Shown here: positions 26,763 through 35,479 of the stretch, one piece after another
Layout: each line of letters opens with the position of its first letter
Position numbering within the stretch: the stretch's first letter is position 1
Assembly (NCBI GenBank): GCA_020410825.1
Contig: CP084576.1
Span: 496,001-560,000 of the forward strand
DNA from: Candidatus Megaera endosymbiont of Mesostigma viride
Lineage (GTDB): Bacteria > Pseudomonadota > Alphaproteobacteria > Rickettsiales > Rickettsiaceae
Direction: 5' to 3'
DNA: 64,000 bases
The notes under the pieces: generated by a model
Database searches by the model: none
What the model was told of the DNA's origin: nothing
Seen by the model: only the letters and a program-made list of their open reading frames with translations
Position numbers and translations under genes: made by a program

Positions 26763-26875
26763 GTTTGAAGTGTATTTTTAAATTACGTAACCCATAGTTG
26801 ATTAATATATAAGCTTTTTAGGCAAAAATAAACAGGAATTTTTGCTCTAACATTTATTTGCCTTCCTTATTATAT

Positions 26876-27505
26876 TTAGTTAATTAGCGATAATACTTCT
26901 TGGTGAATATTCTCTATTTCTTTGTTTCTACAATTGATTACCTTGATCCGGTCTATATACATACTTGCAATAAGTTTGAACCTTTCGTAAACTGCTTGGT
27001 GAAAATTCATATTTTTATCTTCAAACTTATTTACGTCTCCCGTTTGGAAGCTTCTTTTTATGCCGATTTGCGGTTCTAGATCCATAAAAAATGTAACATC
27101 AGGCATAACAACTCTGTGATCATCACTTGCTCTCATTAATTTGTTATGAAGGTCAAAGATATCTTCTATTGTAAGATTGTCTCCTGCTTGATAACAGGCA
27201 GTAGAATCAACAAATCGATCGCAAATAACCGTATATCCATCCCGCAAAGCGGGTACGATCAACTTGTTAATATGCTCATATCTAGCAGCCATGACCAGCA
27301 TTAGCTCAGAAACATGATACAAATGCTGATGAATCAGAAGGTTGCGAATTTCTTCAGCCTCCTTAGTGCCGCCTACCTCACGTGTATGGATAACCTTAAT
27401 ACCTTTTAAAGCTAAATACTCATAAAGTTTCCTACTCTGGGTAGACTTACCACTTCCCTCTCCCCCTTCAAAAGTAATAAATTTAGGGTTGTTCCAATTT
27501 TTCAT
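26876..27505 (-). CDS. tmk: Thymidylate kinase
   Basis: The protein has about 209 residues from the ATG at 27505; a GTG lies one codon upstream. Walker A is FEGGEGSGKSTQSR. The DR(Y/F/H) motif reads VICDRFVDSTACYQAG, followed by MPDVTFFMDLEPQIGIKR. It phosphorylates dTMP to dTDP for DNA synthesis. Its start overlaps the end of zapE by 23 bases, so it belongs to the hem-zapE operon. Its 3' end is duplicated at 23652-23702. Confidence 0.96.
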   Translation of the reverse strand: MKNWNNPKFITFEGGEGSGKSTQSRKLYEYLALKGIKVIHTREVGGTKEAEEIRNLLIHQHLYHVSELMLVMAARYEHINKLIVPALRDGYTVICDRFVDSTACYQAGDNLTIEDIFDLHNKLMRASDDHRVVMPDVTFFMDLEPQIGIKRSFQTGDVNKFEDKNMNFHQAVYERFKLIASMYIDRIKVINCRNKEIENIHQEVLSLIN

Positions 27506-28562
27506 CACTACTATTCATCTCATTTAACCTTGAAACAGCTCTCTGAAATTCTGCTAATCTCTTACCGGAGGTATATATTAAAGACGGCTCGGTTTCAAGT
27601 AAAGCAAATAATAAGACCTTATAGAAATAAGCATTATCAATAAAATTAATAACTCTGGTAATAATATTTGTTTCATCTTCAGCAACTCGCCTTACACCTT
27701 CGAGTACTATTATTCCAAATCTCTGACAAAGTTTTACATAATCTGCATAACCAAAATCCTGCATAAATAGTTCATCAAAGTTAGTAAATAAAATGTTTTG
27801 ATGAGTATTAGCAAAAATCACTTCCCGGCCAAACACTTCAAATTTACCTGGATAAAGCTCTTCGCTGGAACATAAACTATTCTTAATTCTATTAAAGGCA
27901 GTATTATTTTCTTCATTAATAGGAAAAAGTATTTTATTCCTGGTACTTGCTACTTTCTCTAAACGATAATCTTTTTCATTATCTAGATTCAAAACCATAA
28001 AATTTTTCTTTATGTTTTCAATAAAAGGTAAAAATAATTCTCGCTGCAGACCATCTTTATATAAATCATCGGGAGCTGCATTAGTAGTTAGAAAAATAAA
28101 AACCCCGTTTTGAGATAAAAACGAAAATAACCTCATTATAAGCATTGCATCCGTAATATCCTTTATCTCAAATTCATCAATACACAAAACTATGGCCCCA
28201 CTTGCAATTTCATGGGCAAGGTTTTGAACTGTTTTATCATCTCCGTTAGCTGACTGTAAACTATGGACTTTGTAGTGTAGCTCCTGCATAAAATTTTGAA
28301 AATGAATAAACTTTTTTCCAGCTAAAATCGTTGCAAAAAACATTTGCATAAGCATCGTTTTTCCACGCCCCACATCACCATAAAGATAAACACCTTTAGG
28401 GTTTTTTGAGTTTTTGAATTTGGCTAGAATATTTTCTACAAAAGATCTTTTATTTATGGACTCAGCTAACCTCTTCAAGCCCTCATATAAGAGGTGTTGC
28501 CTTTTATCTAGAATTATATTCGGAAAACTAAGGCTAAAACCCATTTTAGCTTTTAGGTTCAT
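27483..28562 (-). CDS. zapE: ZapE/AFG1-type AAA ATPase
   Basis: The protein has 359 residues. Walker A is YLYGDVGRGKTML, Walker B is IVLCIDEFEIKDITDAM, and the sensor segment FIFLTTNAAPDDLYKDGLQRELFLPFI carries the expected Asn and Arg residues. The family (AFG1 in mitochondria, ZapE in Escherichia coli) acts in membrane-protein quality control and in division under stress. The gene overlaps hemY-like by 17 bases and tmk by 23, supporting one operon. Confidence 0.93.
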   Translation of the reverse strand: MNLKAKMGFSLSFPNIILDKRQHLLYEGLKRLAESINKRSFVENILAKFKNSKNPKGVYLYGDVGRGKTMLMQMFFATILAGKKFIHFQNFMQELHYKVHSLQSANGDDKTVQNLAHEIASGAIVLCIDEFEIKDITDAMLIMRLFSFLSQNGVFIFLTTNAAPDDLYKDGLQRELFLPFIENIKKNFMVLNLDNEKDYRLEKVASTRNKILFPINEENNTAFNRIKNSLCSSEELYPGKFEVFGREVIFANTHQNILFTNFDELFMQDFGYADYVKLCQRFGIIVLEGVRRVAEDETNIITRVINFIDNAYFYKVLLFALLETEPSLIYTSGKRLAEFQRAVSRLNEMNSSDEKLEQP

Positions 28563-29628
28563 AGTTAAGAAGCTTTGGCTCTCTTATTTCCGCAACTTTA
28601 TCATACAGACCTAAATATGCAGCTATTGCGAGGAACAAAGCATTATTTTCTGACGGTTTAACAAGACCAGCCAAAGTCCCATAAATGGCATTTACGGAAC
28701 TTCTTGAGCATTTGATATACATCTGGGCAATTTCAAAACACGGATTGCTGATAAAAGCTGATTTCAGTATTTTAAGTAACGAAGCAGAATTATTGATATT
28801 TACGTTTAATTCAGTATACAAATTTAATGCATCTAAATAGCCCGGTTTAAGCTCTAAAGAGGATTCTAAAAATTTTACTGCTTCATTATCATTACCCGCA
28901 GAAACAGCATCTCTAGCCGCTAAGTAGTAATAACCTGATATTTCTTCTGAGTAATGCTCTAATAACTTCCTGTCGGCTCTTTGCAATTTAGAAATAACAA
29001 ATATCATTTTGTTCCAAGCCGCAGTTTTTGCGTAAATCCGAATTAGCATAATCATAAGGGAAGGCTGGGTATCATTTTCATTGAATGCTTTATTGGCATA
29101 TTCTTCTGATTCTGCATATCGTCCGTTATCAAAAAAGATTTGTGCAAGCCTTTTTGCAGCATATATACTATAATTCTTTTTACCGACTAAATTACGAAGC
29201 CTTTGAATTTGCACGTCCAAACTGCTTGACGATTCTGCGAGAACAAGATTTGCAAACTCCATGCAGTTTTCGCCCAAATCTGGTAAAAGCTTGTTTGCTA
29301 CCTCTAATGATTTCTGCTTATTACCCATGATAAGTTCCGAGATTATTTTTAATAAACACTCGTTTATTTTTTTTAGCTTTCTCTTATGCCAGCTACGGCT
29401 TATGATAAAAGGTAAATCAAATATCGAAAAGATAGTTTTTAGCCCTATCATTAATAACAACTGAGCAATTAAAAAGACGGCAATTAAAGTAAAGGTGGTT
29501 GTTTGAATCTGATAATCTAAAACTGATATATTAACAGCTGAGTCAAACTCACTAATGGTATTAAAACCAAAATAAAGAAGGAAGAAAATCGTACATAAAA
29601 TCAGAAATCTAATCATGTTTTTACTCAA
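28546..29628 (-). CDS. HemY-like membrane TPR protein
   Basis: The protein has 360 residues. Two N-terminal hydrophobic helices (about 5-25 and 45-68) are followed by the HemY_N-type stretch IFDLPFIISRSWHKRKLKKI and a helical TPR region with AKRLAQIFFDNGRYAESEEYANKAF. Proteins like this sit next to hemD in many proteobacteria, as here with one gene between. The proteobacterial HemY named for this position is not the Gram-positive protoporphyrinogen oxidase and has no proven enzymatic role. Overlap with zapE suggests co-translation. Confidence 0.8.
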   Translation of the reverse strand: MSKNMIRFLILCTIFFLLYFGFNTISEFDSAVNISVLDYQIQTTTFTLIAVFLIAQLLLMIGLKTIFSIFDLPFIISRSWHKRKLKKINECLLKIISELIMGNKQKSLEVANKLLPDLGENCMEFANLVLAESSSSLDVQIQRLRNLVGKKNYSIYAAKRLAQIFFDNGRYAESEEYANKAFNENDTQPSLMIMLIRIYAKTAAWNKMIFVISKLQRADRKLLEHYSEEISGYYYLAARDAVSAGNDNEAVKFLESSLELKPGYLDALNLYTELNVNINNSASLLKILKSAFISNPCFEIAQMYIKCSRSSVNAIYGTLAGLVKPSENNALFLAIAAYLGLYDKVAEIREPKLLNYEPKS

Positions 29629-29716
29629 ATAATTTTATATCCCAAAGTATAACTTCTTGATTGTTGATATAACGCATACGAAAAATATGCCTATTATAAG
29701 CGGCAATTCTTAGTTA

Positions 29717-30502
29717 CTATTCCAAAAATTCCTGCTGCAAATCAATAGAGAACGCATACTCAATAAACGAACCAATTTTATTTTCAATTTTTGCTTTTAA
29801 TTGTTTCCTTTCCTTATAAAAATCAGTTTCTTTTTTAATTTTTAAAAATTTACTAAAAATATCTGTATCAAATAAGAAAACCTGCTCATAAGACGGAACA
29901 TTCTGAGCTAACATACTATCATAACGTTTGCACAACACCATTAGTTCTTCAAATTCTTTTGGAAGTTCAATCTGCATTATAATATCCAAATTCTTGGAAT
30001 ACGATTGATCTTTATAAAAATTTTGTAGAAATTCATTAACATTGGCAAGATAAATTCGGTAATCATTCAAGTCATTAATCAGGTTAGCATTAGCAATTTC
30101 TTGGCTATTATCAGTAGCAGTATCTGCTGTATTATCATACGGATTTAAATCCTCCGTATCGTTTAGCGCATCTGGTTCTCCCTCATCCAAATCTGGTGCA
30201 AATCGAGGTAATTCTTCGCTATTCTCAAGACAACAACCATTAATATCTTTTGCCGTTTCATCATGCCTGGCTTCTTGCTGTTGGTTTTTGTGGGAAGGGA
30301 ATAGATTCAAACGATCAAGTGTACTAAGCCATAATTCTTTATAAGCAATAACAAAATACAGAACTAATCCGAAAGCCACAAGGAAAGCTAAACCAGCTAT
30401 TCTAAAATTAGTTTTTTGCAGAGCTGGAGTAGGTTTTATATTTACTGCTGCATGATCATCATTTTCATACTTTTTCTTTTTGATATTTTCTGTTGAGGTC
30501 AT
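29717..30502 (-). CDS. Single-pass membrane protein in the mitofilin position
   Basis: The protein has 261 residues. One membrane helix at about residues 33-53 is followed by an acidic, low-complexity segment (about 85-135, many Asp, Glu and Asn) and a helical C-terminal half. In alphaproteobacteria a Mic60/mitofilin-related protein is commonly encoded between hemD and hemY, and this gene occupies that position; the topology fits. It is short and I see no strong mitofilin signature, so the link is positional. Its start lies 38 bases inside hemD. Confidence 0.6.
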   Translation of the reverse strand: MTSTENIKKKKYENDDHAAVNIKPTPALQKTNFRIAGLAFLVAFGLVLYFVIAYKELWLSTLDRLNLFPSHKNQQQEARHDETAKDINGCCLENSEELPRFAPDLDEGEPDALNDTEDLNPYDNTADTATDNSQEIANANLINDLNDYRIYLANVNEFLQNFYKDQSYSKNLDIIMQIELPKEFEELMVLCKRYDSMLAQNVPSYEQVFLFDTDIFSKFLKIKKETDFYKERKQLKAKIENKIGSFIEYAFSIDLQQEFLE

Positions 30503-31160
30503 AATTCTCTAATTTTTCCAGGATTTGATCCGCATAATCGCAAGTCACAATTTGTCTAAAATAATCCATTAGCAGCTTCTCTACCTTCGAACTTATAGCA
30601 ATAATTACTGAATTTTCTATATATTTCAATAAATCATTTACTAATATTAATTTTATCAGGGTTTTTGCGCAATTTTCTGAATATAGGGGAATATAATCCA
30701 AACCACTTTTTAGTATTTGAATCTCCTTCTCTGATAAATTATCTTTATATCTCACCTTGTAAACATTTATCATTTTAATTCCATGCGGCATCTTAGTACT
30801 AATCATATTACTGGAAAGATAAATGGCATGGTTATAGATATTACGAGGTAATTTGTCTGTAAGTTCGGTTGCCGAGTAAGCGACGTATTGAACATTATAA
30901 CCTTTTTGCCTAGCTATTTCTGCACTGGTAGCCCCTACTACCCATACATTTTTTGTGCCTTCATCAACAGGCAAAAGGTTTGCAGCTCTTTTACTTGTAA
31001 CAATTATATCGGTAAAATCCTCAAGGACCGTTATGTTAAAAGGCAGGTTGACATGTTCAATTAAACTTAAGTCTATACAAGTATAACCCTTTGGAACAAG
31101 AATATGCCTTAAATAATTATTATCTTCTTCAGATCTTGTAAGTAATATTTTTTTTGCCAT
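30465..31160 (-). CDS. hemD: Uroporphyrinogen-III synthase
   Basis: The protein has 231 residues, the usual HemD length. It begins KKILLTRSEEDNNYL and contains DIIVTSKRAANLLP, VWVVGATSAEIARQKGYNV and, near the C-terminus, PLYSENCAKTLIKLI and VIAISSKVEKLL, all typical of the two-domain HemD fold. It closes and rearranges hydroxymethylbilane to uroporphyrinogen III in heme synthesis. The HemD family is weakly conserved, but order with the HemY-like gene supports the call. Confidence 0.88.
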   Translation of the reverse strand: MAKKILLTRSEEDNNYLRHILVPKGYTCIDLSLIEHVNLPFNITVLEDFTDIIVTSKRAANLLPVDEGTKNVWVVGATSAEIARQKGYNVQYVAYSATELTDKLPRNIYNHAIYLSSNMISTKMPHGIKMINVYKVRYKDNLSEKEIQILKSGLDYIPLYSENCAKTLIKLILVNDLLKYIENSVIIAISSKVEKLLMDYFRQIVTCDYADQILEKLENYDLNRKYQKEKV

Positions 31161-31246
31161 AATGCTCTTAGTAATACCATTCTACTAATGCTTAATGCTA
31201 TCACGTAGGCTTCTCTTGTCAACACTACAAGCACATAGCCAAGTAG

Positions 31247-32593
31247 TTATTTCTTTGTACTATAAGGATTATCAGTTTTAGAAAAATACATTCTTATCGG
31301 CACACCAGGCATGGAAAAATTCTCTCGCAAGGAATTGAGCAAATATTTAGTATAAGCTTCGGTAATACTATCAGGATCATTCGAAAAGAATTTAAAAGTC
31401 GGGGGACGTGTTTTAATCTGTGTAACATATTTAAGCCTAACTCTTCTTCCCAATTTTTTCTGAAGAGGTAATTGATGAGTTTCAGTAGCAAACGCAAGCC
31501 AATCATTAAGTTTACTTGTTGGTATTTTTTTATTCCATAAATCATACATTTCTACAGCTCTATCTAATACTTCATTAGTTTTATGCTGATTTATCGCAGA
31601 AATGAAAACCACTGGAATGCCTTTTACTTGAGGAAGAAATTTTTCTAGCTTATAGGTAAATTCTTCTTCATAATTTCGCCTTAATGTTATTAGATCCCAT
31701 TTATTGACTGCAATTACTAGGCTTCTACCTTCTTCAATTACGTAGTTAGCAATAGATAAGTCTTGTTGTTCTAAAGCAATTGTAGCATCTAGCATTAAAA
31801 TAACAGTATTGGCAAATTTGATACTACCTATAGTATCGCCCGTAGATAATTTTTCTAAGCTCTTAGTAACATTTGCTTTTTTCCTAAGACCCGCTGTATC
31901 TATAAGCTTTAAATTATGATTCTTATACTTCCACTCTATTTCTATAGATTCTCTAGTAATACCAGCTTCTGGGCCGGTAATTAGCCTTTCTTCTCCCAAA
32001 ATGGCATTAATAAATGTTGATTTTCCGGCATTTGGTCTACCTACTATAACTATCTGGACTGAATCAGAAGTTTGTGGATTAGAAATTTTTACAACATCTT
32101 CTGTGTCTATTTTAGCTGCAATTGCCTCATATAAATCAGCAAGACCCTGACCATGTTCGGCAGAAATAGGTACTGGCACACCAAAACCTAAGCTATAAAA
32201 TTCTTTATCATGAGTAAATTTTTTTTCTGATTTATTAGCTATAACTATATAATTTTTACTATATTTTCTAATAAAATTAGCAAAAAATTTATCAGCAGGT
32301 GTTACTCCAGATATGTTATCAACAATTAGACAAACTAGATCCGCATCGATTATGGCTTGCATAGTTTGTTGCATCATTCGATATTCTAACTGCCCTTCTT
32401 CTGATTCTTCAAGACCAGGGGTATCAACTACCCTAAATAACATCGGCCCAATCTTGGCATCTGCATATTTTCTGTCTCTTGTTACCCCTGGAAGATCATG
32501 AACTATTGCTTTTTTCCTAATACTAAGCCTATTAAATAAAGTAGACTTCCCAACATTTGGCCTTCCAACCAACGCAACTAGTTTTTTATCCAT
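31247..32593 (-). CDS. der: Der (EngA) ribosome-assembly GTPase
   Basis: The protein has 448 residues with two tandem GTPase domains: G1 of domain 1 in VGRPNVGKSTLFNRL with VVDTPGLEE, and G1 of domain 2 in VGRPNAGKSTFINAI with LIDTAGLRKK. NKSEKK and NKWD serve as the G4 motifs; the first is a variant. A C-terminal KH-like domain ends the protein. Der binds the 50S subunit late in assembly and is essential in bacteria studied. Confidence 0.97.
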   Translation of the reverse strand: MDKKLVALVGRPNVGKSTLFNRLSIRKKAIVHDLPGVTRDRKYADAKIGPMLFRVVDTPGLEESEEGQLEYRMMQQTMQAIIDADLVCLIVDNISGVTPADKFFANFIRKYSKNYIVIANKSEKKFTHDKEFYSLGFGVPVPISAEHGQGLADLYEAIAAKIDTEDVVKISNPQTSDSVQIVIVGRPNAGKSTFINAILGEERLITGPEAGITRESIEIEWKYKNHNLKLIDTAGLRKKANVTKSLEKLSTGDTIGSIKFANTVILMLDATIALEQQDLSIANYVIEEGRSLVIAVNKWDLITLRRNYEEEFTYKLEKFLPQVKGIPVVFISAINQHKTNEVLDRAVEMYDLWNKKIPTSKLNDWLAFATETHQLPLQKKLGRRVRLKYVTQIKTRPPTFKFFSNDPDSITEAYTKYLLNSLRENFSMPGVPIRMYFSKTDNPYSTKK

Positions 32594-32651
32594 AATTATT
32601 TTAAATGCTAAAGGACCATTTTTTATCGTTTTAAAAACGATTATATATTAC

Positions 32652-33143
32652 TTAATTATTGCTTCGTGCCTTATGGTTATGCACTCTATTTTTTTGATCA
32701 AAATTTTTATGAAAAACTTTATTTTTATATCTTTTATCGGACTGAAAAAAAGATATACCACCAATCATAGCGAAAGCAGACAAGAAAAAGACAGAGGCGA
32801 TCATATAATGCCCACCGAATGCTAAAATGAGAACTGTCATGGCAATAATCCCTATTAAAGCAACTCCGCATATCTTCCCAAATTTAACTGCTCTATCGTA
32901 TTTTTCAACATTAAGTAGTTCAATAGAATGGCGATAATTCTGTTCTTTCTGCGCCATTTCAATAATTTTTTTTATAGTCCCAGGACTAATTTCTTCATAT
33001 GCAGCCATGACATCTAATGGCGGCATAATATGTTTATACTGGCTACTGCTACTTACAGCTAAATTAGACGTCTTGCTAAATAATGCCTTACTATAGCCCT
33101 TGTTCAGGCCGTTAGCATCAAAAAATTTTTTAGTTTCTTTCAT
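32652..33143 (-). CDS. DUF2335-like membrane protein
   Basis: The protein has 163 residues. PPLDVMAAYEEISPGTIKKII and MAQKEQNYRHS match the DUF2335 pattern (a proline-tyrosine entry, PG turn and QxxHR-like end), followed by two hydrophobic helices at about 95-135. DUF2335 proteins are frequent in phage-derived and mobile regions. It is immediately downstream of the GTA cluster on the same strand, 153 bases after the last GTA gene. The function is unknown; a membrane role linked to the phage-like genes is only a guess. Confidence 0.65.
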   Translation of the reverse strand: MKETKKFFDANGLNKGYSKALFSKTSNLAVSSSSQYKHIMPPLDVMAAYEEISPGTIKKIIEMAQKEQNYRHSIELLNVEKYDRAVKFGKICGVALIGIIAMTVLILAFGGHYMIASVFFLSAFAMIGGISFFQSDKRYKNKVFHKNFDQKNRVHNHKARSNN

Positions 33144-33295
33144 GGTTATTTCTTAAGCTTTTATAAGCAATATCAATATAATCTTCAACTTTGAAAACAT
33201 AAGTAACAATATCTCGAGGTTTCGATAACACCGATTTAGTATATACAAATCTAAAAACACTAAAAAAGCCAGAAAAAAAACACCTTATCGTTTGT

Positions 33296-34117
33296 TTATC
33301 GCACATTATTCTTAAAAAAACTATGTTCAGTTATTGTTGGTTCTCCCCTGAAATTTACTGCATTATTGAACTTATTGCAACAAGTTCTAAAGTTTTTATC
33401 ACAACTTGGCACTAAGCTTACTTCTTTATGTTTTAATAAATCCTCATAAACTTCTTCCTCTAATGTAATTTGGTTATTATAATGAGCAATTATCCTAAAA
33501 TTAATATTTTCCCCTGTTCCAGTAATAAATAGAGCACTCCCCAAGTTATAATATCCGTTGGTTAGATCCATACCTGAGACGCTAATAATGCGGGATTTGA
33601 TAGATTGAATTCCGTATGACTTCCTATACCTGCTAATATCGATGCCACATTTACTATCACCCAAATTTGCTCGACATGTTTTGCTATAAAGCAGAAGTAA
33701 TGACTGATTGTATTTAACTGTTTCCGGTTCACATTTTAAAGTAAAATCTAAATCATTTTTTACAAATTCTGTAATAAAATAAGTTACTAATGGAAATAGT
33801 ACTTTATCATAATAATAGGAGATTTTTATTTTACATCCTACCAAATTTATTTTTCTGGTAATACCATTTATTTCAAAAATTCCTGTTAAATTAATCTCAT
33901 TTTCAGCAGAATCGTTAAATTCCCCTTTAATTAAGATGATTGATGAAAATGGTAAAAATTTTTCGTTATTTGCTATAATTTCTTGGCCTGAAGAATTTAA
34001 TTTTAAAACTGCTCCTGAGAATAAATATATTTCGTATAAATAGGTAAAACTAACCTCATATCTAGAGTTTACCAATTTGTCATGCCTCGTGGAAAAGTTA
34101 TGATTATTTCCTCTCAT
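33296..34117 (-). CDS. GTA g13-like tail hub protein (DUF2163)
   Basis: The protein has 273 residues. YSKTCRANLGDSKCGIDIS matches the central DUF2163 motif (C-RA-LGD-CG-D), and the end VPSCDKNFRTCCNKFNNAVN with FRGEP matches its Cys-rich closing motif (C-DK-C-F-N-NF-G-P). In the Rhodobacter GTA this protein (g13) belongs to the baseplate hub together with g12. Its ATG overlaps the g12 stop as ATGA, so translation is coupled. It is the last recognisable GTA gene; g14 (peptidase) and g15 are not found next to it. Confidence 0.85.
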   Translation of the reverse strand: MRGNNHNFSTRHDKLVNSRYEVSFTYLYEIYLFSGAVLKLNSSGQEIIANNEKFLPFSSIILIKGEFNDSAENEINLTGIFEINGITRKINLVGCKIKISYYYDKVLFPLVTYFITEFVKNDLDFTLKCEPETVKYNQSLLLLYSKTCRANLGDSKCGIDISRYRKSYGIQSIKSRIISVSGMDLTNGYYNLGSALFITGTGENINFRIIAHYNNQITLEEEVYEDLLKHKEVSLVPSCDKNFRTCCNKFNNAVNFRGEPTITEHSFFKNNVR

Positions 34118-34710
34118 TCAAATACCTCTATTAGTGAAAGGTTTAATATTTCTATAGTTCCATCTGATTTTGGTTGATAATCAAAACTATCTTCGGAGAA
34201 CCTAACAACTAAGTAGAACTCAAAAGTAGCATATAAAGTTCTATCCTTTACCAATGCATCAGGAAGGATCACTATTCCGTTGTTTTCATTAAGTTGGTAT
34301 TCCTGAATCTCATCTTCTCCTGCATATAATTTTAAGCTATCTCTTTTAATTTTAGTAATTTTTCTGATATATGGGTATTTCTCATCCTGATAAATTTTAC
34401 AAAGTTGAAAATCTTTCTTAATCCCATCACTTACACCAAGTGATTGCTTTTGAACGAAAAAATCAGCATTATCCCGTAGTAGAAAAGCAAATCGGCTCCC
34501 TCTTCTTGCTTTAAAAAAATTGTTAAACAGCCAAAATTCATTTTTGGATAAAAAGCAATCTTTCAAGAAATATTGCCCTCTATGGTACTCCTGATCAAGG
34601 TTTCTGATTTCTTTACCGGAAGCACAAATAATTTTTGAAGTAGAAAATAACGATCTTCCTACTAGAAATACCTCGCAGCATGATGGAAATAAAACTTCAT
34701 GAAAACTCAT
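34114..34710 (-). CDS. GTA g12-like distal tail protein (DUF2460)
   Basis: The protein has 198 residues. It begins SFHEVLFPSCCEVFLVG and contains ASGKEIRNLDQEYHRGQY, NFFKARRGSRFAFLLRDNADF, GVSDGIKKDFQLCKIY and YIRKITKI, which fits DUF2460 (f-E-FP, sGxE-R, fF-aR-G-gF--rD--D, gdG--t-FqL-K-Y). It would form the distal tail ring of a GTA particle. It overlaps the upstream g8-like gene by four bases (ATGA), without room for g9, g10 or g11. Confidence 0.85.
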   Translation of the reverse strand: MSFHEVLFPSCCEVFLVGRSLFSTSKIICASGKEIRNLDQEYHRGQYFLKDCFLSKNEFWLFNNFFKARRGSRFAFLLRDNADFFVQKQSLGVSDGIKKDFQLCKIYQDEKYPYIRKITKIKRDSLKLYAGEDEIQEYQLNENNGIVILPDALVKDRTLYATFEFYLVVRFSEDSFDYQPKSDGTIEILNLSLIEVFE

Positions 34711-35114
34711 TCTATTAATTCTTTTTTTATCATCGTTTTATAGAGCATAGTTAGCTTATTATGGACAAGGTCTCGGGCCTCGCTAAAGACAAGCTGATTT
34801 AGTTTTATACCCGCAACTATGTAACTTGGAATTTTAAGGTTATCTGGCAGTAGAAGCTGCTCAACCAGCTTACTGATATTAATCAAGCTCTTTTTATTTT
34901 TATCTTTCGAAAAAATACAAATTTCAAATTCTAATAAATATATAAATTGCAAAGCTTTTGAGTAATTTTCGAGTTTTACGAGATTAATCGAAATAAAAGG
35001 ATAATTACCATCCTCTATGACTGATATATATACTTGATTTACATGTTCCCTAACCAAAGTTTCTAGATTATTGAGAATCTTTAGCTGAAATGTATGAATA
35101 AAATCTAATGACAT
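34707..35114 (-). CDS. GTA g8-like tail completion protein
   Basis: The protein has 135 residues. Size and position (after g7, before tail genes) match the DUF3168-type tail terminator g8. The pattern NYPFISINLVKLENYSKA and IYLLEFEICIFSKDKNKKSLINI shows the beta-alpha layout of that family (a measurement-like strand followed by a helix). Sequence similarity is modest, so the call rests partly on order. It would join the head-tail connector to the tail tube. Confidence 0.65.
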   Translation of the reverse strand: MSLDFIHTFQLKILNNLETLVREHVNQVYISVIEDGNYPFISINLVKLENYSKALQFIYLLEFEICIFSKDKNKKSLINISKLVEQLLLPDNLKIPSYIVAGIKLNQLVFSEARDLVHNKLTMLYKTMIKKELIE

Positions 35115-35123
35115 TTGCCCTCT

Positions 35124-35465
35124 TTATAAAATTTCAAGAGCTATAATATTTAGAAACCTGTTTTTTTCGCCAATATTAATTATACGTTTAATCGAGTATA
35201 ACTTACGACGAAAAGAGATTCGCAAAGCCTTGGTTAAACCATCCATATATCTGATTTTAAATAAATAATATTCCTCAGTAATTAAGTTACCGAAATTCAT
35301 TCCCTCAATTGCCATATATTTACAGTCACTAAGAGGTATAATTTCTGCAAAACAATTGTATTTTTCCTGCCAGACCGGATCAGCAGAAGAGGAGTCCGCA
35401 ACATTTTCTAGAAAATTAATATTATGAGCTAATTTAGCTATGAATGTTTTTTTATTCTTGGTCAT
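35124..35465 (-). CDS. GTA g7-like head closure protein
   Basis: The protein has 113 residues. The segment DPVWQEKYNCFAEIIPLS followed by EEYYLFKIRYMDGLTKALRISF and a terminal IGEKNRFLNIIALEIL is typical of SPP1-type phage head closure proteins, which have a W-(x)n-A-I-P start and R-fr-(x)n-i--i-----y-ei. It lies between g6 and g8 with 9-14 base gaps on either side. It would close the portal after DNA packaging. Confidence 0.7.
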   Translation of the reverse strand: MTKNKKTFIAKLAHNINFLENVADSSSADPVWQEKYNCFAEIIPLSDCKYMAIEGMNFGNLITEEYYLFKIRYMDGLTKALRISFRRKLYSIKRIINIGEKNRFLNIIALEIL

Positions 35466-35479
35466 ATAAAGCTAAGTAT

